Shown piece after piece: positions 11,961-22,300 of a DNA stretch of 64,000 bases. The notes under the pieces were generated by a model. It was not told the DNA's origin, made no database searches, and was given only the letters and a program-made list of their open reading frames with translations. Positions within the stretch are counted from its first letter, which is position 1. Every line of letters starts with the position of its first letter. Source of the stretch: Chinchilla lanigera (taxonomy: Eukaryota; Chordata; Mammalia; Rodentia; Chinchillidae); assembly GCF_000276665.1 (NCBI RefSeq), contig NW_004955465.1, positions 7,087,283-7,151,282 on the forward strand, read 5' to 3'. The translations under genes were made by a program, and so were the position numbers.

Positions 11961-13430
11961 TTCCCTAGCCTTGAAGGGTCTCTGGACTCCTTTTTGAACT
12001 CTCTTAGACCAAGAACAGGGTGACTGAGCTCTCATGCTGGTGCTTATTCCTAATTCCAAGATTCTGGAAACCAAACACAGTTGTGGAATACTGACATCAA
12101 GTACACACAACATGAAACAATGAAATCCAGTGACAGAAAAGAATATGAAGAACTTCAGACAGACACACTTGAAAAATTGCAGCCAGGGTAGAAGGCAAGA
12201 GTGATAAGTTACCTTTCTGTTCGAAATGACTCTGTCTATGACATCTGCCACCCAGGCCAGAGAGAGCTCTTACTCAGAGCTGCAGATGTCAGCCAGGTTG
12301 AACTTGATGCAGGGTAGCCAAGTAGAGGTTCTGGAATTAACCCCTCCCTGGATTCTTTTCATTTAATTCCTGGAAGTGAAGCGGGAAGAGGAAGAAATAG
12401 GAGGGAGGAAGTGAAATTAGAGACCATTGTTCTGGCTCCTGTAAAAGTTGTGGCTCATGGAGATTATATTTTATTTGGTACCACAGCATTCTCTGACAGG
12501 TGAATGTGAGACAAACACAGAAGAGTACAGAGGGTTAGACAGCCACCGCCCTGGCTCTGCGGGCCCCACATCAGGCCCCCACAGAGGCCTTTGTAACCAC
12601 CATGTCTACCATCCGTTTCCCAGCCTGTCTGTGAATCACACTCAAAATGGCTGCTTCGGGCTCTTGTGTCCCTGATGCTCCAGTCTCTGTTCCCTCCATA
12701 CAACTTTTGTTCTGGGTTCTGTTGCTGCCTCCATATTCTGATACCCTTCTCAAGGTAATCTCAGGATGTCTCCTCCCTTCATCCATCCCATCCTCAGGGA
12801 ATCTCCCATGGAACCCTCACACACTGGATCAGCCCTGTACTGTCCACACTGTCCTGTGGATTCAGACTACACGAGTCAAACAGGAAAAGACATGCACGTA
12901 CTGTGTGAGAGGATGACCTTGGACCAGGGAGGGGCTCAGGAAGGTAGAAATGGGCTTAAAATGGCTATAGGGAATCTGGAACCCCTGTAGGTCTCAAAAA
13001 ACACTTTCTGATTCATTTAGTATCAGGAATCACAACCAAGTGTTAATAGGAAAGCCTGCACTTGGGGGAAGTCTCCCTCTAGTACACACTCTGAGTATAA
13101 CTGAGTTTCACTGCCTAGTGGCAGCAGAAATGCAGTGCGCCCCTGTTCTTGGTAATGACGTACCTGCTCTGATGGCCAGGGAGCCACAGCTGGGACTGGC
13201 ACCTATAGTGCTCCATGGTTTAATGTCTAGCTCATGGACCTCCCATGACCCGAACCAAATATTATCCTTGCCTCAAAGTCAAGTTGTTTAGTTCTTCTCT
13301 TCTGTGACATGCCATGCACTCCATCATATGAGATGTTTTCCCCTTTTTCCCTTTGCCTAAAAGATAAGCTGAATTTGGAGAGGAATTATGTTATATATTA
13401 TCATTTAAATATTCTGTGTGTTATACTCAC
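11961..13430. other. Intergenic stretch, nothing recognised
   Basis: There are several overlapping short frames at 12448-12990 on both strands, but no splice-flanked conserved exon, domain or repeat was recognised. Confidence 0.4.
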
Positions 13431-13480
13431 TGCAGTGCTCAGCAAGTAGTAGGTGCTGAGTAAATATGGATGGGACAGTG
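13431..13480 (+). mobile_element. MIR 3' end
   Basis: GTGCTCAGCAAGTAGTAGGT followed by GCTGAGTAAATAT is the typical MIR 3' terminal block. Confidence 0.6.
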
Positions 13481-13664
13481 GAGAAAGCTAAATTTTCTGG
13501 ACCTTTTATCCAGGTGGGGTTAAAAGTGAGTGAAGAACCACTGGCTTTTGTTGAAGAGAATAGCAGAGTTCTTCCAAGAAACCCAGTAATTCAGTACCAT
13601 TTCATAAATATAAGGATCTTTTTCTCTTCATCATATTATTGATGATATTCTCTCATCAAAAAAA

Positions 13665-13684
13665 TTAACACAAGCTTGTGTTAA
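13665..13684. repeat. Perfect 20-bp palindrome
   Basis: TTAACACAAGCTTGTGTTAA reads identically on both strands, with no mismatch and no spacer. No function is assigned. Confidence 0.95.
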
Positions 13685-14027
13685 CCTACTTTTGTTCTTA
13701 GCTTGTTTGCTGCTTGACTTAACAAATTCTGCAACCCCACAGCTAAAATCACAGTGCACTCCTTCACAACTGCATCTCTAACCAAATTCCCAGCTCCTGT
13801 CAGATAGAAACAGTAGACTGGGAGTCAAACAGGTTTCTGTAGCCTGAGTATTTTCTGTCTTTCTATCCCTTGACTTGGTTTTAGAGAAATCCAGACAAAT
13901 ACCAGCTGGAAGAAGAATTATTGTTTTGTGCTGAAGGAACATGGATGTGTAAAATCTTTTCCTCCAAAGAATAGGACATCCTTCCCACCAAGATATTGAA
14001 GGAAAGATCTGTTTTTGTCACACACCT

Positions 14028-14400
14028 CTGTTGTGTCATTCAGCTTTTAGTTGTTTTAATAAAATACCCGAGATAATCAGTTTATAAAGAGAAGAGGTGT
14101 CATTTGGCACATGGTTTTGGAGGGTGTGGTTGAGGATGAATGGGCTCCAAGATAGGGAGGCACATTACAGTGGGAGCAGGTCAGGAAGAGCAGGACCACT
14201 TCCCTCCTCATCCCAGAAACAAAAGAGAAGAGGAAAGCCTGGGCCCCACAGTCAGTGTGGACAGACCATCCCTCAATGACATATGTCTTTCCTATTAAGT
14301 CCCACCTTTTATAGTTTCTGTCACATCCCATTCGTAGCACTTGGGCAAATAAACCTCTAGCACAGGCCTCTTTGGGGGACACGTATCCTAACCATACACG
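14028..14400 (-). mobile_element. MaLR/ORR1-type LTR
   Basis: Inverted 3' end AATAAAATACCCGAGATAAT at the left. Inverted 5' end TTTGGGGGACACGTATCC at the right. Belongs to the same family as the copies at 27.96, 34.08, 35.79 and 54.06 kb. Confidence 0.7.
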
Positions 14401-15115
14401 TGTTAAAGGAAATCTGGGTTAGCAGGGAGGAAGAAAAGTCAGGCCTATATTTGAAAGCAACTGAAGACTTCAGTTTGAAATTGAAGAGTGAGGCAAAATA
14501 CAAACCAGAGGTGAAACAATTCCTTCAATTCTTATAGGACCCATGTTTGCCTGGTAAAGTGATTGGGATATTAGGCCTAGTGCTCATTTTACTGACTGAG
14601 AAAAATCCAACCAATTCAATCTGAAATCCAACTTCTGGGAGGATCAGCTCTCCATTCCTAACAAGTCTGGATTGGAATCAGGATGTGGCCTTTCCGTTCT
14701 CTCACTAGCTATTTTGGGTTATGTTTTCCTGAAGGAAGCCTTCATCATTAAATTTGCAGATGTTACTTCTAGTTCTTCACGTCTTGTAAGCTTGTCTTTA
14801 TTTGCAGGAAACAAGTTTAGTTAGGTAAGTACACACATTTTCTTTCAAGGGACTTTGTGTCCTGATTGAAATGTTTCTGTTTTAGGGGAAAATGTTTACC
14901 TTTAGTGTTTTTCAGAGTTCGTGGTCCAAGCCTATAACTCAAGGAACATGCCTCCATCCTAGGACTAATAAAATCAGCTGCACTACACTTACAAGAAATC
15001 AAAATGCCAAGGAACCACGTTAGAACCCAAAGGAAGATGTGGGTTTGTGAGTGAGGGGAGAGTTCTACAACTGCTTGGCACAAAGATGCACAGTGGGTAC
15101 AGATTTGCCCCAGTC

Positions 15116-15406
15116 AGGCACAGTGGGCGGTGGGGCATTGTTTAGGAGGTGGGGCCTCATGGGAGGAAGTTAGGTTAAGGAAGCCCGTAAAGGGGATCGT
15201 GGGATCTGGTTTCTTCTTGTCCCTCCTTTTTGCTTCTCAGCCACCAGGAGGTGAGCAGCCTTCTACCCCATGTCTGGTCACAGCCAAAGCAATGACAGAT
15301 GACCATAGGATGGAACCTCTGAACCAAATGAGACAAAAGAAACATTTTCCTTTATTAAGTTGATTGCCTCAGGTATGTTGTTGTAGTGACAGAAAGCTAA
15401 CACAAC
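15116..15406 (+). mobile_element. MT-type MaLR LTR (3' part)
   Basis: It carries AGGAGGTGGGGCCTCATGGG, AGGTGAGCAGCC, AAGTTGATTGCCTCAGGTAT and the 3' end GACAGAAAGCTAACACAA. This is the rodent MT-family MaLR layout. Confidence 0.75.
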
Positions 15407-15424
15407 AGGTGACCTTTCATTAAT

Positions 15425-15545
15425 TGTCAGAGCATCACTACAAGGTAGATACTATTATTGTTAAATATAAAAGTGAGAAAATTGAGGCTTAGTGAGTGTA
15501 AGTTAATCACCCAGTGAGCAGTCAGCAGCTGAGGGAAAGTCATAA
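15425..15545 (-). mobile_element. MIR SINE
   Basis: The inverted MIR core is present: ACAAGGTAGATACTATTATT, AAATTGAGGCTTAGTGAG and AGTTAATCACCCAG. Confidence 0.7.
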
Positions 15546-15799
15546 TTTAAAGGCCATGCTGATTCTAGAATCTTTTCCTTCTTCCCTGTTCATCCTTTTC
15601 TAACTCCCTCAGTTTCCACTTAGGGATGTGTGTGATTCCACTGCGGCTAACTTTGATTCATTTGCATAGGTAGGACATGCGGCTTGGGTTAAGTCAATTA
15701 GGGCAGGGCCAAAGTGATTGGTCAACAGTGGTCATGTGACTGAAGCCATTCCAATAAAAATGAATGGCAGGGTCTTGAGATAAAAGTGTGCTTTTTAAG

Positions 15800-16345
15800 C
15801 AGCTAGTATCAATCCATCAACAGATGAAGAAATAGAGAAAATGTATTTACACATAAAGAAGTACTACTCTGCTATAAAGAAGGATAGATTTGAGACATTT
15901 GTAGGAAAATGATGCATCTGGAAAATATAATGTTGAATGAAATAAACCAGTCACACAAGCTTAAGTATCATGTGATATCTCTCATTTGAGTAAAACAAGG
16001 TACAAACAAAGAGAATGACAAAAGATGGATAGAAGAAGAAAAGGGGATGGATCTGTGCAAACAGGAAGGGGTCCAGGAGACAGGGGGAGGGGAGAAGAAG
16101 GGGGGCAGTAAATAGAATTAAGAAATGTCATGTATAGGAATCTAATAACCTCAATGAATGTACATAGTATATATCATAAACATGAGCTAAGAATAATAAC
16201 AAAAACAAAAATGGAGGAAGATTTAGAGATAGAGGGAGGGGCATTAGTGGGAAGGAGACTAAAAGGGGAACCAAGCTGTGTTAAGTACTACTCCCCGAAA
16301 TGGTTGTGGGCATCATGTACTGCAAGCATGTACTAAAGGAAAAAA
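15800..16345 (+). mobile_element. 5'-truncated L1 3' end
   Basis: Sense-oriented ORF2 end and 3' UTR: TACTACTCTGCTATAAAG, AATGATGCATCTGG, ATGAAATAAACCAG, then a purine-rich 3' UTR. It is related to the L1 pieces at 7.6, 19.6 and 38.6 kb. Confidence 0.75.
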
Positions 16346-18342
16346 CTAGAAGAAAGTGTCTTTTCCTCTGTATCTCGGACGGTGCGGGTGTGGGGTACCC
16401 ACTGCCGAACTGACTCGCTGTTACAGGAAAGCCGCTGAGGGTGAAGCCATATTCAGGGAGGCCTGGGCTGAAGGATTTCAGTGAGACACAGGTGCACCCT
16501 GGCTGATGCCTGAGTTGCCTCAGAGCTCAGTAGCTCCAGTGGCCACCCGCATCCCCATATATTCGGGCCAGACTGAGCTCACTTCTCCTTCACTGTAAGG
16601 GATATGACCACCCTGTCTTTATCATTCTGCCTGGACCCCTGCCAAACAGAGTTTCTGGTGGCAGGTGGAACATCCCTCGAAAACGCAGGAGAAAGAAGCT
16701 ATGCAGAGAGGTTGAGTTTCTCTTCAAGACGTAAAGCAAACCTCTCAGGCACCAAGTTGATTGGAACTGGCTGATCTTCCCGAGCATTCTTTGGTTCTCC
16801 GCACAGTATAATTCTCAACTGCGCTGGATTTTCTGATTTTTTTTCTTCCTGAAGGTCTGCGGTGTACACATTTTCATTGTTTCTAATGGTGATTTTTAAA
16901 GCAGTAGCAAATTCTGTACACTAGAAGAGAAATAAATCTGGGTTCTTGGATGGCTTAAGGGGAGCTTCTCCATTCCCACACCGCTGCTCACCCCAGAGGT
17001 GGTTTGCAGGATCTGATTCCCCTTCACACCTCCCGCACTGCCAAATCCACGCTGGGCCTCAGTGACTGCGTTCTGCCAGGGTGTTAAATACTGATAATGA
17101 CTCTGGCCACGTCTCCTGCGAGGGCTGACTGTGCTTTAACAGGAGACTCACGCACGCTGAAAAATGTTCTCAGTTTGCAGGAGTGAGACTCACGGTGAAG
17201 ACAAAAGCCGATGACAGGACATTAAGCAAAGATATCTTTGGGGACAGAGAAAGTTGTTTTCTTTTTCTCTCACGTCGTGCCCTTAGTGAAACTCCTGTGT
17301 ACTGGTGTATTCTTTTAGCCATGCCAAGGGCCAGACTGATATATGGAAATTCTGCTCTTATCTGAACTATAACGTCTGCATCTCAAGTTCAAGCTCAAGA
17401 GAAGGGTAAGGGGGCAGGGAACAGTTGAGTTTCATGTGTGCACTCAGAAGGCTGGGACAGCTGTGCTGAGCCATTGGGACATGTGACGTGTGTGACACAC
17501 AGTCTCTTTCTGGCCTTTCCCAGCTGGAGGAGAAAGAGTGGGGCACATGTCTCAAGATAGAGGCACCAGTGAAGGGTTGAGTGCTTGCTGCTCATGCACA
17601 TAATGGTGCTGTCCCCATGTGCTCCTGAGCCTAGTGGGGCCATGGGTGCTTTTCCTCCCAAGCACTATGGGCCTAGGAGGGGACCCTGCTATTGTTTTGT
17701 TTGTCTGTGACCCAGAAAAGCTCAGACACTGGCTCTGACTTGGCAGGCATTTTTTGCCTGGCCATTCCAGGAGGTTTAATTGTGTCCATGCAGGAATTAC
17801 CAGCAACTAACAGCTTTGAACTGTTTTGCCTCTCCTAGTCGTTAATGTAGTGGTACTTTTCTGGACATGCAAAACAGCAAATGATAAAGTCAATCTACCC
17901 ACCGTACTGCAGCCCCTCTACAGGTGCAAGAAGCCAGGTCTTGGGCCAGAGACACTGGAAAGAGGGCTGAGACCAAGGCACAGGTTGGGGAGGGGATGTA
18001 GAGCCTACCATGCCACCTCCAGGGGCTGAAGAGGCGGTCTTGTGAGATAAGGGCTTTGACAATGGGATGGGCAACTTGTTCACTGATAGAGATATTGAAG
18101 AAGGTATTTGTATATGTGAAATATACATGGAGGATACTATGGACATGTGGCTTCTTAATATTTCAGGGCCTTGTAGCCCTGTGGAGGCAGGGGCAGTGTC
18201 TGTTTTGCTCCCTGTTGTACCCTAAGAGCACAGTTCCAGGTAGGTTCAGTGTTCATTCACGATTCCTTGGCGGACTGACTCACTGGATACAGGAATTTGT
18301 GCTGTCATGTGCTGAGGTCAGGTACAGTCATGCTTTGGGGGA
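16346..18342. other. Repeat-poor intergenic stretch
   Basis: No repeat or exon was recognised. From 16990 to 17240 there are more CpG dinucleotides than in the surroundings, so this part could be unique regulatory DNA. That reading is speculative. Confidence 0.35.
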
Positions 18343-18690
18343 TGCTGTAGTTGGTACTGAATGTCCCCCAGAGGCCTATGTGTTAAAGGGTGAGTTCCCA
18401 GGGTGACACTTTTGGGAATGAACAGAACCCATAAGAGGTGGGGCCTAGTGGGAGGTCTTTAGGGACAGAGGGGCCCTGGCCCCCTCTTCCAGCTCCTGGC
18501 TTGGGAAACGAGTGGCTTTGCCTACCACACACTTCCACCACAATGAACTGCCTCACCCTAGGCTGAAGCAATGGGACCAACCGCCCAAGGATGGAGCGTC
18601 CCAAACCAGGAGCCTAGATAAAGCTTTTCTCTTTATAAATTGATCATTTCAGCTGTTCTTTTTTATAGTGACATAAAACTGAATAACACA
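18343..18690 (+). mobile_element. MT-type MaLR solo LTR, near full length
   Basis: It starts TGCTGTAGTTGG and carries AGAGGTGGGGCCTAGTGGGA, a TTTATAAATTGATCATTTCA block and the end GAATAACACA. Length is 348 bases. It lies just past the predicted LY86 polyadenylation site and in the opposite orientation. Confidence 0.8.
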
Positions 18691-18894
18691 GAGAATGAAG
18701 CGTCTCGGCCTCCTGGTCCAAAGGCAGTGTGTGCTGGAGCTGCAGCGCACACCTTGCCAGTAGAGTCCAGATAGATGTCATCCTCCTGGGTTTCTCAGAC
18801 CCGCTTATGCTGTGCTAGAGGCCAACATTCACATCTGGAGGAAATGACTTTTAACCACAATGTTACATCGAGATTCTTTGAAAAAGACATAGTA

Positions 18895-19225
18895 CCAGCT
18901 GTGGGCCACATTCTTTATTCTGGCTGCTGAGAGAAAATGCTCCTAAGGAGTTCGGTAAGAGGAGACCAGGTGAGGGCTGAATCCCTAGGGAAGGAAGGAC
19001 TCTTGAGGCTGCTCAGTGTGTACTGGGAGGCTCCTGAGAAGCAGATAATCCAGAGTCAGGGCACCTCTGACCTGGGGGTTGAAATTAGCAGCTATGCTTG
19101 TTGGGAAGCTTCTGGGTACAGCTCGTCTCTGCCATCAGCTGGCTCTCCTTCCAAGTGGGTTGAATCTGTACACATTGGTGTTCCCGTGAGTCTGAGCTTA
19201 CTGTGCTTTTGCCTGCAGACCAAGG
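18895..19225 (-). other. LY86: LY86 3' untranslated region (predicted)
   Basis: This is the minus-strand continuation of exon 5 after the TGA. It ends about 15-20 bases past an AATAAA signal at 18919-18914, and a T-rich stretch (minus-strand TATGTCTTTTTC) follows as a plausible downstream element. No recognisable repeat lies within it. The 100-codon plus-strand frame at 18937-19239 is antisense to this UTR and exon 5 and is not treated as a gene. The exact cleavage site is an inference. Confidence 0.7.
18914..18919 (-). promoter_or_regulatory. Polyadenylation signal AATAAA of LY86
   Basis: This is the canonical hexamer on the minus strand (TTTATT on plus), about 310 bases after the stop codon. 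It is the first canonical signal downstream of the stop. Confidence 0.7.
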
Positions 19226-19309
19226 TCAGGAGCAAATGACAGTAGCATTGGCACAAGCCAAGGTGGTACGTTTTTCATTATACAGTTCCAGCAAAACCTG
19301 GTATTTTCC
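19226..19309 (-). CDS. LY86: LY86 exon 5, C-terminus and stop codon
   Basis: The minus-strand acceptor TTTTGTAG (AG at 19311-19310) has a weak pyrimidine tract. The exon reads [18 protein letters not shown], then CANATVICS, then TGA at 19228-19226. It holds cysteines equivalent to human 154 and 161 and the NAT sequon at 156. The 27-residue length matches the human C-terminal exon. A MER2-like transposon begins only 66 bases upstream of the exon. Confidence 0.96.
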   Translation of the reverse strand, partial: GKYQVLLELYNEKRTTLACANATVICS

Positions 19310-22300
19310 CTACAAAAGATACAGGTGAAACATTGAGCATGAGACCAACAGTGCAGTTGAGCATTTCACAAGTACAGTCAGCCCTGTATGCCTAAGGACA
19401 TAACATCCACAGATTCAGCCAACTGTGGATCAGAAATCTTCCCCAAATGCAGGGTGGTATCCTCACCATGTAGACACTTTCTTGCTGTCAATCCTTGATC
19501 AATATGGTATAACAGAGGCTGACATAGCATCTACATTGTACTCAGGTATTGAATGTCATCGAAAGATGATTTAAAGTATACAAGAGGCACTGCCTGTTAG
19601 AGAGATGCAAATTAAAACAACACTGAGATGCCCTCTTACCCCAGAAGAATGGCCATCATCAAGAAATCAAATAATAGCAAACACTGGAGAAGCTGCAGGG
19701 GAAAAGGATCCTTCCACACCATCAGTTGGAATTTACACTGGTACCACCACTATGGAAATCAGTATGGAGATTCCTTAAAAAATGAAAACTAGAAATTACA
19801 TCTGACCCGGCTATACGCCATCTAGGTATCTTCCTCAAAGGGTTAAAGATATCATATTATAGTGATCCATGCATACATATATTTTAGCTGCAGAACTCAT
19901 AACTGAATCTTGGAAGCAGGCTATATTTCATCAAGAGATGAATGGATAAAGGAAATGTGACATACACCCAATGGAGTACTACTCTGCCATTAGGAAAGAT
20001 AAACTTGAGTCATTTGTGGGAAAATGGATGCATCTTGAGACCCTAGTGTGAAGTGAAATAAATCAGACATACAAGCTTAAATACCACATGATTTCTCTAA
20101 TATGAGAAACCAGAAATATAAGTAAAAAGCAGATGATAGAAGAGTAAAGGTAGATGATAGAAGTAGGGAGATAGATCTTTTGCAAATGGGAAGCAGACTA
20201 AGAAATGGAGGGGTGGGGAGAAAAGGGATGAAAACAGAATTGAAACATGCTATGTACACGTACCAACTCCCCACAAGAAATGTAAACATGCACTACAAAT
20301 ATGTACTGATAAAAAATAACATACACAGGACGATGTGTACAGATTCCATACTGCACCATTTTATATAAGGGACATGAGCATCAGTGGATTTTGGCATTGA
20401 CGGGGCCTGGAACAAATCCCCTATGGATACTGAGGGTCTGCTATGTTTATTGAGTGCCACAAGGAGTTAGGTACAGTGACACCATCTAACGCCAGGCCTG
20501 AGGAGCTTGTGGTCTTGTCGAGAGAGACACACAATTCTCATGGTAAACTCATGTAGTGGAGGTGTGGACGGGACCAACGCTGGTTTCAATTTTAAGTAAG
20601 GTGGTCAAGGAAACCCTGCTGGGAAGATGACATTTAGGCAAAGAGCTGAAGGAAGTGCAGGCGGGCACTGCACTACCATTGGCCTGATGTCAATCAGGAA
20701 GCTACTGGGGCTGCAGGGAGAGGAGGAGGGAGAGGAAGGCAGTTTGGGAGTCCATAGGAGGCTGAGTTCTTAGGGTGTCATGTGACCCGCTGGGGCTACC
20801 AGTTCCAACCTGAAAGGGACTGGGGCATGAGTTTCCCCAGAGGAGGTCTGATCTGGTAATAAGATCTCACAGCAGACACACTGGAAAGAAGCCATAGGGA
20901 GAGGATGCAGCTGAGAGTTTAGGGAGGAGGTGGTTAGTCATCCAGGTGAGAGATGGAACACTTGGTGGAGATGGAGAGAAGGGCTTGGGTTCGGGGTAGT
21001 GTTTGAAAGAAGAGCCTCTGCTATTTGCTGGGGGTGCCCACATGGATAGTGGAAGGGAAAGAGACAGAATAAAGTCAACTCCACAGCTCCCGGCCTGTGT
21101 AACTGGCAATGATGAAGTGTCATGTGCTGGAACAGAGAAGACCCCTGGAGGAACTAAATCCAACAGAGAAACCCAAAATGCTCTATCAGAAAAAGTAGCA
21201 CCATCTTTCAGATTCCTGTCTGGCAAGAGCGCTCCAGAGAGGGAGCCCTTACAGTTCTAGCTGCCATGTAATTGCTTAGAAGGTGCCATGCCAGCCACTC
21301 CTGGTGAGGAATTGTTGGACAATCCCTGGGGTTGGCCCGCTTGTGCCTTGCTGTGTGCCAAAGCGACCTCCCCCACCCTGCCATGCACAGGCGGTTGTGC
21401 GTCTTGACTCACTGATCTGGAGAAGGAAAGCCTAGGGGCAGTGGCAAGCAGCAGAATGACTGAAAAAGATGAATGCACAAGAAATGCCTGGCATATCTTT
21501 GAACTGCCTGTCACCCAAAGGAGGAGAGGAATTTAATCTGTCCAAAGCCAGAGGGAAGGAATAAATCAGGCCACTGGATCGAAGTTGCATGAGAAGTTGT
21601 TCTTGCTAGCAGAGCACAACTTTCTAGCAATTCACAAAGGCTCAGAAGGGAGCTGATGCCCCAACACTGGAAACTGCATCCGATAGAGCCAGGCTGTGCT
21701 CTGGACAGGGCCTTGGGTGTGAGGACTGGTGAGAGCAGAGATGGTGAACCTTTTAGAGACAGAGTGCCCACGCTGCAACCCCAAACTCAATGTTGAAAGT
21801 CCCAGCACTGCAATTAAACCTGAATACTAAGGTTTTAGTTTATGTAAAACAACTGTTCTCCAGTGCTTGGCTGCTGGAGCAACTTGGCTTACATGCCAAC
21901 AGAGAAGGTTCTATGTACCCACTGTGTACCACTGTGGCACATGTGCTGTAGGTTTGTCACCACTAGATTAGAGCAACCTTAAGCATCATTCACCTTGAGG
22001 ATTCCGCACTTCTGTAAGTCAAATATCAAGCAGCTGTAGTGTTAGAAATAATGTTAGGAGTTTTATCAAAGCAGTGTACTGTACACTGCTGTGGTAAAGA
22101 GAACTGATTGAGTTTGGTCAACTCAGATTTGCATCTGATTGCATTTCACCACCATCATCATGATTGTCGTCATCATCATCATCATCTATTTTTCTTTTAA
22201 CTCTATGTGCATGTATGAAATTGTTGAAAACCAAATGACTCTTTCATTATTGTCTTAGGAGCCCAAGAGAAGATGTAGATTAGAAGGAAAGGGTTCTGCA

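Noticed and set aside
18937..19239. 100-codon plus-strand ORF
   Set aside because: It is antisense to LY86 exon 5 and 3' UTR. No domain recognised.
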